In this document: piece after piece, positions 16,597 through 25,146 of the stretch
Numbering within the stretch: the first letter of the stretch is position 1
Layout of the letters: the number at the start of each line of letters is the position of its first letter
NCBI GenBank assembly: GCA_946481735.1
Contig: CAMLOU010000019.1
Coordinates: forward strand, 1 to 41,447
Direction of reading: 5' to 3'
Length of the DNA stretch: 41,447 nt
Source of the DNA: an uncultured Cellvibrio sp.
GTDB taxonomy: Bacteria; Pseudomonadota; Gammaproteobacteria; Pseudomonadales; Cellvibrionaceae
The notes under the pieces: generated by a model
Database searches by the model: none
Seen by the model: only the letters and a program-made list of their open reading frames with translations
What the model was told of the DNA's origin: nothing
Made by a program: the position numbers and the translations under genes

Positions 16597-18570
16597 TTAC
16601 TCAGCTGTATCCGCTTTAACGGGTTCAGTGGGCTTGCCTTGCACCAAACGATCCAGCACCGTCGTTAACACGCCACTCTTACTGGCCAAGCCATCAATAG
16701 CTTTACCGATGGACAAGGATTTTGCGAAGTTGTCAAAGAAGTGCGCTTCGCCGCCAACGATATCGATATGCGCTTTCTGCAAGGCAATCGCCAGAACTTC
16801 CGCATTTTCTTTAGCAATTTCTTTACCGGCCTCAATGCTTGCCAGCGCTTCCTTGAAGGCTGTTTCCAGGCTCATACGGAACTCTTCATGTTCGCGCGCT
16901 TGTGGGCTCATCGCATTCATCGCGTCAAACTTCTCAACCAGACCATCCGCTTCCGCTTTGAACTTCTCGCGGGTCACTTCGGCTTCTGCCAGACCAACAT
17001 CCTTGCGTGCCTTGGCTTCTGATCCACCTTTGGCCGCAATAACATCAGCCTCTGCCATACCCTTGGCATTGATAACTTCTGCCTCGGCTTTGCCGGCATC
17101 CGCTTCGGCTGTACCTTTCGCGCGGATCACATTAGCCTGCGCAATACCTTCTTTCTCCAGGGCGTCAGCCTTGGCTTCCTGGACCTTGGCATCCGCAAGC
17201 CCTGGCGCTGCACGCTCAGCCTGGATACCTTCAGCCACTTTTTTCATGGCTTCAGCTTCTTTGGAAGACGCATCAAGCTTGGCCTGGGCAATCGTCGTGA
17301 TCTCTACCGCTTTATGTTTGGCCGACAGTTCTTCTGCCTCGGCCGCTTTAACCTGTTTAACTTTTTCTTCATCGGCTTTGGCTTCTGCGGCTAATACCTG
17401 AACCTGCTTCTTGCGATCCGCATCGGACACTTCACGCACTTCTTTAATGCGCTCTTCCTCAATGGCGACCGTTTTGTCAACCATCACGCGTTCACGAATA
17501 ACGTTGGCAATTTCCTTTTTCTGAACTTCAATTGCCTTCTCTGCTTCAATGGTCTGCAGTTCGACTTCCCGTTTGCGCGCAACGATTTCCAGCTCTCGCG
17601 CACGCGTCACCTTCTCTTCCTCAATAGCTACTGCACGCAGACGATTTTGTGCAGCCACTTCGATTTCACGCTGCTGGTTTTCGGTCTGCACGGACAATTC
17701 CTGGGCCACCTGGATCGCTGTTTGTTCGTATTTTCTGCGCTCTTCTTCCTGAACTTTTTTGGTTTCCGCTTCCTCGCGCGCACGAATAGTTGCGATCTCG
17801 CGCTGCTGGCGAGCCTCCGCATCCGCCTGCTGGCGATCCAATGCCAGCATGGCTTCTACGGTTTCCACATTTTTCTTCTTGATGGCCAGCTCTTCATCGC
17901 GCTCCAGGATATTGGTACGCACATTTTGCGCGGCAGTCAGCTCGGTAATCTTTTTGATACCTTCGGCATCAAGGATATTGTGCGGGTCGAGGGCGGATTT
18001 AGGTGTTTGCTCAATGTAATCAATGGCTACGTCTTCAAGGACATACCCATTCAGGTCATCGCCGATAACCTGGATGATTTTTTCGCGAAACTCCAGACGG
18101 TTTTCAAATAGCTGAACAAATTCAATTTGTTTACCCACTGTCTTGAGCGCTTCAGAGAATTTGGCCGAGAACAATTTATCTACCGCTTCAATATCAGATG
18201 CACGATCAGCCCCAATAGATTTGGCAACACGCAATACATCCTCTGCGGTTTCATTGACGCGCAAATAGAAGGCCACGCTGATATCAGCCCGCATATTATC
18301 CTTACAGATAAGGCCATCACGCCCGCGACGGTCCACGTCCAAGGTAATCAATGAGATATTCATTAATTCTTTCTTGTGGATAATCGGATACACCAGCGCC
18401 CCGGTAAAATGTACCTTGGGTGTTGAACTCATGTCATTGACAATAAGCGCAGTACCCTGGGCAACTTTGACGTAGAACAGCTTATAAAAGAAAGCTAATC
18501 CGAGGATGATTAATACAATAATACTCACACCCAGAACAATCGGGGATGCAGCGGCCAGGTCAATGTTCAT
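16597..18570 (-). CDS. yqiK: YqiK-type flotillin
   Basis: A 657-residue SPFH/Band-7 membrane scaffold protein. One N-terminal helix (about residues 12-31) anchors it, followed by the SPFH domain (to about 200), then a very long Glu/Ala/Lys-rich coiled coil (about 205-540) with repeated EAE, KAEAD and AKG segments, and a helical C-terminus. Flotillins form membrane microdomains and oligomeric cages. Length and layout match YqiK of enteric bacteria rather than the shorter FloT. ATG 18570 lies 5 bases after AAGGAG; the in-frame GTG at 18576 overlaps that site. The YqiJ-like gene is immediately upstream, as in yqiJK of E. coli. Confidence 0.94.
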   Translation of the reverse strand: MNIDLAAASPIVLGVSIIVLIILGLAFFYKLFYVKVAQGTALIVNDMSSTPKVHFTGALVYPIIHKKELMNISLITLDVDRRGRDGLICKDNMRADISVAFYLRVNETAEDVLRVAKSIGADRASDIEAVDKLFSAKFSEALKTVGKQIEFVQLFENRLEFREKIIQVIGDDLNGYVLEDVAIDYIEQTPKSALDPHNILDAEGIKKITELTAAQNVRTNILERDEELAIKKKNVETVEAMLALDRQQADAEARQQREIATIRAREEAETKKVQEEERRKYEQTAIQVAQELSVQTENQQREIEVAAQNRLRAVAIEEEKVTRARELEIVARKREVELQTIEAEKAIEVQKKEIANVIRERVMVDKTVAIEEERIKEVREVSDADRKKQVQVLAAEAKADEEKVKQVKAAEAEELSAKHKAVEITTIAQAKLDASSKEAEAMKKVAEGIQAERAAPGLADAKVQEAKADALEKEGIAQANVIRAKGTAEADAGKAEAEVINAKGMAEADVIAAKGGSEAKARKDVGLAEAEVTREKFKAEADGLVEKFDAMNAMSPQAREHEEFRMSLETAFKEALASIEAGKEIAKENAEVLAIALQKAHIDIVGGEAHFFDNFAKSLSIGKAIDGLASKSGVLTTVLDRLVQGKPTEPVKADTAE

Positions 18571-18635
18571 AGTCACTCCTTTTTCTTTTTTACCAATATA
18601 AATAGATCAAACGGAAATAGTGTCTTAATCGGCCA

Positions 18636-19316
18636 CTAGGATGAAGAGGTTCCCAGAAACTCCTGTTCCGAGATAACACGATATACATACTGCTCAGGTA
18701 CATACTCCAACAAAACAACGCGGTCTCCACGATGGAATTCTGTGGCTCCCATGGTGCGCGCCTTGAGAATGAGTCCGGCACCACCGTCCGCCAAACTGAC
18801 TTCGCCAAATTGCTCATTGACGACAGATGAACGAACAATAGCAACCTGCCCCAGGACGCGCTTTATTGTTTCCTGCTGGGTTTTGTGGAAGAACGGACGC
18901 AGAGGTCTAATAACGAAAGAGGTTAACAGGACAGCGACGTAAAGCGAGCCGATCAACGCCGGCAAACCTAATAACAAACGCAACAATCCGGTGGAAAACA
19001 ATGGGGACAGGAAATACACAAGGTAATAGCAAAGCAACCATCCGAACAATACTATCAGACTGATAATGATCGTAACCGGTACACCGTGCAACCCAAAACG
19101 CATCATCAGCCCGGTCAATGCATTAGCGCTGGAAATGTCGCCATCCGCACTGATGTCTATATCAAAATCCAACAGAGAAATATCGAATACACCAAGGATG
19201 GTGAATAGCCAATAGATCACGACAACAATCAACAGGACGGTGAAGAATATCGTGGGGAATGAGGCCACAATCTGGTAGAAAGGCTTCATCCCTTCACTCA
19301 AGAGAACTGCGAACAT
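18636..19316 (-). CDS. yqiJ: YqiJ-type membrane protein with OB-fold domain
   Basis: A 226-residue inner-membrane protein with helices at about residues 21-40, 76-104 and 110-132, and a C-terminal domain of about 80 residues rich in beta strands (GQVAIVRSSVVNEQFGEVSLADGG ... GDRVVLLEY), of the NfeD/OB-fold type. NfeD-like proteins commonly pair with flotillins, and YqiJ pairs with YqiK. A cytoplasmic OB domain would contact the flotillin head. ATG 19316 sits right after a near-perfect AAAGGAGGTGA; the in-frame GTG 19322 is part of that site. Confidence 0.9.
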   Translation of the reverse strand: MFAVLLSEGMKPFYQIVASFPTIFFTVLLIVVVIYWLFTILGVFDISLLDFDIDISADGDISSANALTGLMMRFGLHGVPVTIIISLIVLFGWLLCYYLVYFLSPLFSTGLLRLLLGLPALIGSLYVAVLLTSFVIRPLRPFFHKTQQETIKRVLGQVAIVRSSVVNEQFGEVSLADGGAGLILKARTMGATEFHRGDRVVLLEYVPEQYVYRVISEQEFLGTSSS

Positions 19317-19356
19317 CTTCACCTCCTTTTTTGATAAGCAGTTACTGGCGCTATAT

Positions 19357-20049
19357 TTATGATGATTTTTTGTTTTTCAGGCGATTCAGAATATCATCCG
19401 CACTAGCACCGTGTGGCGCGATACCCGCCGCTTCAAGTTTCGCCTGCAATGAAGCTTCCGGGCTTGCCTCAGCCAACTCACTGGCTGCGCTGATTTGTGC
19501 ATCTTTCAGTGCTTGCCGCTCCTTGATACGTTCGAGTGAGTCCATGGCGGTACGCAATTTTGAATTTGAACCACTGTGGCGCTCAGCAACGGCGGATTGG
19601 GCACGCTGCACATTTTCGGTTGCTTTAACCGTATCCACTTGCTGCTTCAGTCGTTTGATATTTTTTTCCGCTTGCTGAATAGCCAGGCGCAGCTTGGTTG
19701 CACTTTGCGCATAGCCATCATGAGCCTCTTGTTCAGAGGTCAGCTGGTTTTCAAGCTCGGCAATTTTCTCAGCCACTTCGCGCGCTAATGGCTCATCGCC
19801 TTTTTCCAGTGCCTTCAGGGCATAACCCTCATGCTCTTCAATAGCTTTTTTATTTTTTTTGCACTTTTCTTCGGCCAGTTTCTGGCGCGCCATAATCTCC
19901 GCCAGACTGTCCCTGGAGCGTTTCAATTCCTCCGAGGCATCGCGCACTTCCTGATCCAGTATCCGCAATGCCTGGCTGTCCACTATGGCCTCACCGGCTT
20001 CATTTACACCACCGCGCAGGGCGGTAATCATCTTTGCCCAGATATTCAT
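19357..20049 (-). CDS. PspA/IM30-family membrane-stress protein (YjfJ type)
   Basis: A 230-residue, almost entirely helical coiled-coil protein. It begins with the amphipathic membrane-binding helix MNIWAKMITALRGGVNEAG and continues with the PspA hairpin (about residues 25-190), ending in a short flexible tail. PspA/IM30 proteins are ESCRT-III relatives that polymerise on damaged inner membrane. The position after a DUF2170 gene matches the yjfI-yjfJ pair of E. coli. No pspF, pspB or pspC lies nearby, so this is not the classical psp operon. ATG 20049 follows AAGGGGTAGG. Confidence 0.93.
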   Translation of the reverse strand: MNIWAKMITALRGGVNEAGEAIVDSQALRILDQEVRDASEELKRSRDSLAEIMARQKLAEEKCKKNKKAIEEHEGYALKALEKGDEPLAREVAEKIAELENQLTSEQEAHDGYAQSATKLRLAIQQAEKNIKRLKQQVDTVKATENVQRAQSAVAERHSGSNSKLRTAMDSLERIKERQALKDAQISAASELAEASPEASLQAKLEAAGIAPHGASADDILNRLKNKKSS

Positions 20050-20059
20050 AACCTACCCC

Positions 20060-20710
20060 TTAAGCTGCAACAGATTCTTTTAGAAACTCGCTGTAGGCCT
20101 CGGTAGCCTGAATAACATTGGACGCGAGCACTTCGATTTCAAACAGCACATTTTGCAAGCTTGATGCCGAACTCAATGCACCGAACATGTGATAGCAATC
20201 GTCACCATCCATATGGTCAAGACTGATGGTGGACAGCGGAAAATATTTGTGCGTGCGCAATACCACTTCATTAAAACGCTCCACATTTTTTACTTCGGAA
20301 GCCGACCACAGCATAGCCTCCACAATAATCTGTTCTCCCGACACCGTGAGAAACACCGGCAGATCACCGTAATCAAACATGACGATGTGAAGCGCCGGGG
20401 AAACGCCATCAATCAGTTCCACCTCGGCACGCTTGCCAACAAACATATCCGCCTTGCAGAAGGCATCGTAAAGACTTGTTGTGGTCCAGCGAGTAGCATT
20501 GTCTGTCATCGGTTGTTCTCCTTTCATAAGGGTAGAGCCATAGGCTGAACGCAGCCCCAAGGGTTCGCGTAATTCCTTTTCGTAGACGGCGAGCAGAGCC
20601 GTGTTTTCCGGAAGAATCCATACCTCCTTCTTAACAAGGCCCTGTTCGCGTAAACGCTTGCGATATTCCCGCTGGTAATGTGCTGATGATTTTGGCTGCA
20701 TGCGATGCAC
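20060..20710 (-). CDS. yjfI: RHH-like N-terminus fused to DUF2170 (YjfI family)
   Basis: The 216-residue protein has two parts. Residues about 8-48 (AHYQREYRKRLREQGLVKKE, WILPE, then a helix) resemble ribbon-helix-helix DNA-binding proteins of the MazE-like or DUF3018 kind. Residues 68-216 are the DUF2170 domain (MFDYGDLPVFLTVSGEQIIVEA, HMFGALSSASSLQNVLFEIE), equivalent to whole YjfI of E. coli, which lacks the first part. It heads the membrane-stress operon, and a pair of palindromes lies just upstream, so autoregulation is likely. The start is GTG 20710 (GAGGG 4 bases upstream) or ATG 20701. An in-frame ATG 20509 with AAAGGAG upstream could also yield DUF2170 alone. Confidence 0.85.
   Translation of the reverse strand: MHRMQPKSSAHYQREYRKRLREQGLVKKEVWILPENTALLAVYEKELREPLGLRSAYGSTLMKGEQPMTDNATRWTTTSLYDAFCKADMFVGKRAEVELIDGVSPALHIVMFDYGDLPVFLTVSGEQIIVEAMLWSASEVKNVERFNEVVLRTHKYFPLSTISLDHMDGDDCYHMFGALSSASSLQNVLFEIEVLASNVIQATEAYSEFLKESVAA
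20507..20524 (-). promoter_or_regulatory. Internal ribosome-binding site and start within the RHH-DUF2170 gene
   Basis: AAAGGAG followed by an ATG at 20509, spaced about 8 bases, lies in frame at residue 68. The reading frame from here (MTDNATRW) corresponds to the normal beginning of E. coli YjfI-like proteins. A second, shorter product by internal initiation is possible. Confidence 0.5.
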
Positions 20711-20737
20711 TCTACCCTCTTACATGTAATGAGTCAA
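20709..20737 (-). promoter_or_regulatory. Candidate promoter of the membrane-stress operon
   Basis: On the minus strand, TTGACT (20732-20737) and TAGAGT (20709-20714) are separated by exactly 17 bp. Transcription would begin near 20702, implying a leaderless or nearly leaderless mRNA for the ATG at 20701, or a still more upstream promoter if GTG 20710 is used. One TTACATGTAA palindrome lies inside the spacer, a classic repressor position. Confidence 0.45.
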
Positions 20738-20751
20738 AATATTACATGTAA
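20720..20751. promoter_or_regulatory. Tandem TTACATGTAA palindromes, candidate operator
   Basis: Two identical perfect 10-bp palindromes occur at 20720-20729 and 20742-20751. Their centres are 22 bp apart, about two helical turns. They flank and overlap the candidate -35/-10 elements. The RHH-like N-terminus of the first gene is the natural candidate to bind them. Confidence 0.65.
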
Positions 20752-20890
20752 CAAAATGATTGGCGGTACTATTCGCTAACCGATTGATTTATAAGTGGTC
20801 AGCCAGGAAAAAGCGCCAGATTATCCGCTTTTAATGCCGTTAAGTTATTTTTATCTAGCTATAAATAACAAAGATATCTTAAAAGTTGCC

Positions 20891-21475
20891 TCACCGCTTC
20901 TTATGGTGCATCTCCCAATTCTCCAGCTTTTTCTTCTCGCTTTTACGCAACAGCACGTAGGTTGCCCCGCTGGCGCCATGCTGTTTCTGGGCGGAATGGA
21001 AAGCGAGTATTTCGGAGAACTGGGGCAACCAATGGGCAACGCAGCTTTTTAGCAGCGCCGGCTGCTCACGCCCTTCACCTTTACCGTGGGTAATGAGCGC
21101 GCAACGAATATCGTTGGCCATGCAGTCTCTGATGAATTGATAGACCGCCAGACGAGCCTGCTCGACTTTCATCTGGTGCAGATCAAGCCTTGCGTCAATC
21201 TGATACTTGCCCAGGCGCAGGTTCTTGTATACGCCGTGCTGAACCCCGTCGCGTTTAAATTCAAGGATAGCCAAGGGATCGACCGGCTCAACATATTCCC
21301 CTGATAAAAAATTCTTGTCGCGTGGATCTTCGGCGAGCGCCGCTTTGCGGCGAGAGGAGGCATTCAGTTTATCGTTATGGCCGGAAGCCAGGGCGACGGT
21401 CTCCGGTACCCGAATCGGCTCCACATCCTGCATCTGTTGTGTGAACAACTCGTGATCTTTGTCTTTCTCGCTCAT
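20891..21475 (-). CDS. Smr-domain protein (SmrA/YdaL type)
   Basis: A 194-residue soluble protein. The N-terminal half is charged and linker-like. The C-terminal Smr domain (about residues 95-185) has LDLHQMKVEQARLAVYQFI and CALITHGKGEGREQPALLK, the LDxH and HGKG motifs of MutS2-type Smr nucleases. Stand-alone Smr proteins are implicated in RNA cleavage or DNA processing. ATG 21475 follows GGAGGG. It is divergent from the GGDEF gene and stops 180 bp upstream of the membrane-stress operon start. Confidence 0.92.
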   Translation of the reverse strand: MSEKDKDHELFTQQMQDVEPIRVPETVALASGHNDKLNASSRRKAALAEDPRDKNFLSGEYVEPVDPLAILEFKRDGVQHGVYKNLRLGKYQIDARLDLHQMKVEQARLAVYQFIRDCMANDIRCALITHGKGEGREQPALLKSCVAHWLPQFSEILAFHSAQKQHGASGATYVLLRKSEKKKLENWEMHHKKR

Positions 21476-21640
21476 TAATGCACCCTCCAGCAGCAACGCT
21501 GCGCTTGTAATTCATGCGCAACCGCTATAATCGACTACAGCCATCATGCGAGCGCTCGATGGCACTGGACTTATTATGCCCGAGATAATTCAGCGCAAGC
21601 CATGCTGAATTTACGGTGATTCCCATATATCGGTGAAGTT

Positions 21641-22537
21641 ATGTGGAGTAATTTTTCAATTGCACTGGTGACATTGTTGCTGGTTTTGGTGGCGGTGTTT
21701 CTTTGGGCAGTTGCTGTGTTTGCCGGCGGCGATAGCATTCCCTTGAGCAGCGTCGATATGCATCTGGCGGTGCGCAACCTGTTCTTCTGCATCGCTGCAT
21801 TTATCCTGCTGTGTATTACCGCGCAATTGCCGATTCGCCGCCCGATTATTGTGAAATTGATGGTCGGCTTCGGATTGTTGTTTTTCGGTGCCTGGCAAGA
21901 ATTACTCAACACCCTGGTTCACAGCGATTGGCTGCTGGTGCGCTGGCTGGAGATTGTGGGGCTGCCCGGCGGCCTGCTGGCCGCATCCCTGGGTCTGTTT
22001 GAACTTGGCAAAGCCTATCGCCTGAACCGTTTGTTACTGGGCAGTTACCGCAAGATCGAGCACAGCCTGGCCACGGTGGATCAACTGACCCAGCTCTATA
22101 ACCGCCGCTATTTTTTTGCGACCTGCCCGGATTTGATGCTCTCCACCCAACATCACAATGAAACGGCCGCGCTGATTACCCTGCGCATTGCCAATCTGCA
22201 GGACACCAACCACAACCTCGGCTACCAGGCCGGCGACGCGGTATTGACCCAGGTCGCTCGCTTGCTGCTCCGTCACACCCGCAGCCACGATATAGCCGCA
22301 CGCCTCAGTGGTCGGCGCTTCGCTATGTTTCTGCCAAACACGAAAAAAGAAGATGCCGAAGAAATTGTGCACCGGCTACTGATGCATGTGGAGCATATTG
22401 GCATCACCAATGAGGCCGGCGATGAAGTTGTTCAGCGGATCGACATCGAATATGTCGTGTGTTGCGCTGAACCGGGGGAGACATTTGAAGAGTTGCTGCA
22501 GAGGGCGCGCCAGAACCTGTTGATACTTGAGCATTAA
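21641..22537 (+). CDS. Degenerate GGDEF-domain membrane protein with intact I-site
   Basis: The 298-residue protein has four hydrophobic segments (about residues 7-28, 46-61, 71-90 and 105-122), then a GGDEF domain starting with the usual DQLTQLYNRRYFF (147-159). The catalytic signature is SGRRF (223-227) instead of GG(D/E)EF, and the upstream metal-binding aspartates are also missing. It is therefore unlikely to synthesise c-di-GMP. The product-binding I-site RxxD is kept as RSHD (214-217), at the correct 5-residue spacing. This pattern suggests a membrane-bound c-di-GMP receptor. The gene converges on acs. Confidence 0.9.
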   Translation: MWSNFSIALVTLLLVLVAVFLWAVAVFAGGDSIPLSSVDMHLAVRNLFFCIAAFILLCITAQLPIRRPIIVKLMVGFGLLFFGAWQELLNTLVHSDWLLVRWLEIVGLPGGLLAASLGLFELGKAYRLNRLLLGSYRKIEHSLATVDQLTQLYNRRYFFATCPDLMLSTQHHNETAALITLRIANLQDTNHNLGYQAGDAVLTQVARLLLRHTRSHDIAARLSGRRFAMFLPNTKKEDAEEIVHRLLMHVEHIGITNEAGDEVVQRIDIEYVVCCAEPGETFEELLQRARQNLLILEH

Positions 22538-22542
22538 AAGCA

Positions 22543-22566
22543 GGAGCCCGGCAGTAGCCGGGCTCC
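22543..22566. terminator. Bidirectional terminator between the GGDEF gene and acs
   Basis: A perfect 10-bp stem GGAGCCCGGC / GCCGGGCTCC with loop AGTA lies between the convergent genes. On the minus strand it is followed by TGCTTTTAAT, suitable for acs termination; on the plus strand the T-tract is weak. Confidence 0.8.
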
Positions 22567-22574
22567 GTTAACAC

Positions 22575-24512
22575 TTATTTATTCGCACGATTACGAATCA
22601 ATTCATCCACGACTGCCGGATCGGCCAGGGTAGATGTATCACCCAGGTTATCGAGTTCGTTGGCAGCAATCTTGCGCAGGATACGTCGCATGATCTTGCC
22701 TGAACGGGTCTTGGGAAGACCGGGCGCCCATTGGATGATATCCGGCTTGGCAATCGCACCAATCTCCTTAACACACAACGCAATCAATTCTTTGCGCAGC
22801 TCGTCAGAAGGCTCCACACCACTCATCAAGGTGACGTAGGCGTAGATGCCCTGGCCTTTAATATCGTGCGGGTAACCTACCACCGCCGCTTCAGCAACCG
22901 CATCATGCAGCACCAGGGCACTCTCCACCTCCGCCGTTCCCATCCGGTGGCCGGACACATTCAGTACGTCGTCAACGCGACCGGTGATCCAGTAATAACC
23001 ATCGGCGTCCCGGCGCGCGCCGTCGCCGGTAAAGTAGTAGCCCGGATAGGTACTGTAATAAGTGTCGATACAACGCTGGTGGTCGCCGTAGACGCTGCGA
23101 ATCTGGCTCGGCCAAGCCGCCTTGATTGCCAGGTTACCTTCACCGGCCCCCTCGATTTCCTTGCCCTCGGCATCCAGCAATACCGGCTGTACACCGAAGA
23201 AAGGCACCGTCGCTGAACCTGGCTTCAAATCAATCGCACCAGGCAAAGGGGTCAGCATATGGGCGCCGGTTTCCGTCTGCCACCAGGTATCCATGATCGG
23301 GCAGCGGCTATCGCCGACCACCCGGTAATACCATTCCCAGGCTTCCGGATTGATAGGCTCACCAACAGATCCTAACAACTTCAACGACGTTCGGGAGGTC
23401 TTGGTCACCCACTCATTACCCGCCCCCATGAGTGCGCGAATGGCGGTCGGGGCAGTATAGAAGGTGTTGACCTGATGCTTGTCGATAACCTGCCAGCAGC
23501 GAGAGGCATCCGGATAGGTCGGCACACCTTCGAACATCAGGGTAATTGCCCCATTGGTCAGCGGGCCATATACGATGTAGCTGTGGCCGGTTACCCAGCC
23601 TACGTCAGCGGTACACCAATACACATCGCCTTCCTGATAGTCAAAGACGTACTTATGGGTCATAGCCGCCTGCAACAGATAGCCGGCCGTGGTGTGCAGC
23701 ACTCCCTTGGGTTTACCTGTCGACCCGGAGGTATAGAGGATAAACAGCGGGTCTTCAGCGTCCATCTGCTCTGGTTCGCAAACATCGCTTTGCTGATCAA
23801 CCAGATCGTGATACCAGATGTCACGCCCTTCTTTCCATTGAATATCACCAGCGGTACGACGTACCACAAGGCAGGTATGGACATTCGGGCAGGATGCCAA
23901 TGCGGTGTCTGTATTCTTCTTCAGCGGGACTTTTTTGCCGCCGCGGACACCTTCATCTGCGGTAATAACCACCCTGCAATCAGCATCGAGAATCCGATCT
24001 TTCAACGCCTCAGGCGAGAAACCACCGAACACTACAGAATGAATGGCACCGATACGCGCACACGCCAACATCGCATAGCTGGCTTCGGGAATCATCGGCA
24101 TGTAAATACAAACGCGGTCGCCCTTTTTGACGCCGCGCGCGCGTAAGGCGTTGGCCAACCGGCACACTTCTGTATGCAGTTCACCGTATGTAATGAGTTG
24201 GTCTTCGGCAGGGTCATCACCTTCCCAGATGATGGCGGTTTGATTGGCCCGCTGGGGTAGATGGCGGTCAATACAGTTCACACTGACATTAAGCTTGCCA
24301 CCGATAAACCAGGCAACTTCACCTTTACGCAAATCACTTTTCGTGACCTGAGTCCAGGGTTGCTGCCAGGTCAAAAATTGCTTGGCCTGTTCCGCCCAAA
24401 AAGTATCGGGCGAGTTAACCGACTCAGCATACATAGCGCGGTAGCGCTCAAGATCAATGGCTGCACCAGCCTTGAAATGTTCGGGGACGGGGTAAAGATG
24501 AACGTCGGACAC
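22575..24512 (-). CDS. acs: Acetyl-CoA synthetase
   Basis: Converts acetate, ATP and CoA to acetyl-CoA via acetyl-AMP in the cytoplasm. The 645-residue length is typical. The adenylate-forming signature [14 protein letters not shown], the [10 protein letters not shown] segment and [11 protein letters not shown] are all present, and the acetylation-controlled lysine lies in [11 protein letters not shown] near the C-terminus. The start is GTG 24512 after GGGAG. No pat or cobB-like regulator gene is adjacent. Confidence 0.97.
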   Translation of the reverse strand: MSDVHLYPVPEHFKAGAAIDLERYRAMYAESVNSPDTFWAEQAKQFLTWQQPWTQVTKSDLRKGEVAWFIGGKLNVSVNCIDRHLPQRANQTAIIWEGDDPAEDQLITYGELHTEVCRLANALRARGVKKGDRVCIYMPMIPEASYAMLACARIGAIHSVVFGGFSPEALKDRILDADCRVVITADEGVRGGKKVPLKKNTDTALASCPNVHTCLVVRRTAGDIQWKEGRDIWYHDLVDQQSDVCEPEQMDAEDPLFILYTSGSTGKPKGVLHTTAGYLLQAAMTHKYVFDYQEGDVYWCTADVGWVTGHSYIVYGPLTNGAITLMFEGVPTYPDASRCWQVIDKHQVNTFYTAPTAIRALMGAGNEWVTKTSRTSLKLLGSVGEPINPEAWEWYYRVVGDSRCPIMDTWWQTETGAHMLTPLPGAIDLKPGSATVPFFGVQPVLLDAEGKEIEGAGEGNLAIKAAWPSQIRSVYGDHQRCIDTYYSTYPGYYFTGDGARRDADGYYWITGRVDDVLNVSGHRMGTAEVESALVLHDAVAEAAVVGYPHDIKGQGIYAYVTLMSGVEPSDELRKELIALCVKEIGAIAKPDIIQWAPGLPKTRSGKIMRRILRKIAANELDNLGDTSTLADPAVVDELIRNRANK

Positions 24513-24653
24513 GGTAATATCTCCCTGCCGTTATGTTGTTATTGGACAGACCCAGGTTAAGGTGAGCTAGCTTAACAGCTGATGACAGCAGGGACAATGA
24601 CAACGTTGTCCCATTTTGGTGCCCCACACCCCATTAGCAAATACCCGTCACTA

Positions 24654-25001
24654 TCAAGGTGTTTCCGAACCTTTTGGCCCCTCACGATCCAGTCGCTCAA
24701 GCTCCTTTTGGTATGCCTCCAGATCCTCCCAGTCGTAGGGCGTGCCGGCATGTAAATCGTGGGGATGTTTGGCGCGCTCTTTCGCCTGCTCCTGCAGACT
24801 GTGATCTTTGTGTTCGTCCTGTTTTTCGTTAAGGTTTTCGTAACGCTTCAAAGCCAGATCACTGCGCCCTGGCGGCATGGTAGGGTGCTGACTGGTATCA
24901 CGCTCCTGGTCGCGGGTCGGCTGAGCGATACCGGTTGTTTTATCGGACGATTTTTTGCCGTGCTGTTTCTCATCCTGCTGCTTTTCATAACGTTCTGACA
25001 T
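24654..25001 (-). CDS. Small, highly hydrophilic hypothetical protein
   Basis: A 115-residue protein with a composition dominated by Glu, Lys, Asp, Gln and His and almost no hydrophobic stretches, so it is probably disordered. The ATG follows AAGGAG at ideal spacing, which supports a real gene. I recognise no family. The composition recalls stress-induced hydrophilins, but that is only an impression. It lies between acs and panD, behind the panCD terminator, so it is transcribed on its own. Confidence 0.7.
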   Translation of the reverse strand: MSERYEKQQDEKQHGKKSSDKTTGIAQPTRDQERDTSQHPTMPPGRSDLALKRYENLNEKQDEHKDHSLQEQAKERAKHPHDLHAGTPYDWEDLEAYQKELERLDREGPKGSETP

Positions 25002-25095
25002 GGTTCAACTCCTTAGCATCTGCAACGTTCTTGGAGTTTCGACATCGGGGAACGCAAAGATTCACTCATCCAAAGAGATAAAACGCACCAGGCAA

Positions 25096-25116
25096 AAGGG
25101 CCGCTAAGCGGCCCTT
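25096..25116 (-). terminator. Terminator of panC-panD
   Basis: A perfect 9-bp stem AAGGGCCGC / GCGGCCCTT with a 3-base loop lies about 30 bp beyond the panD stop. On the minus strand it runs into TTTTGCC. Confidence 0.75.
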
Positions 25117-25146
25117 GGGAAAGATTGTGCAGCGGATTTGTGAGGA

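Noticed and set aside
19357..20049. Classical psp operon with PspF control
   Set aside because: No pspB, pspC or pspF-like gene is present and no sigma-54 element was seen ahead of the operon; the YjfI-YjfJ arrangement fits better.
24591..24612. Inverted repeat GGGACAA / TTGTCCC between acs and the hydrophilic gene
   Set aside because: No T-tract follows and the stem is short; not supported as a terminator.
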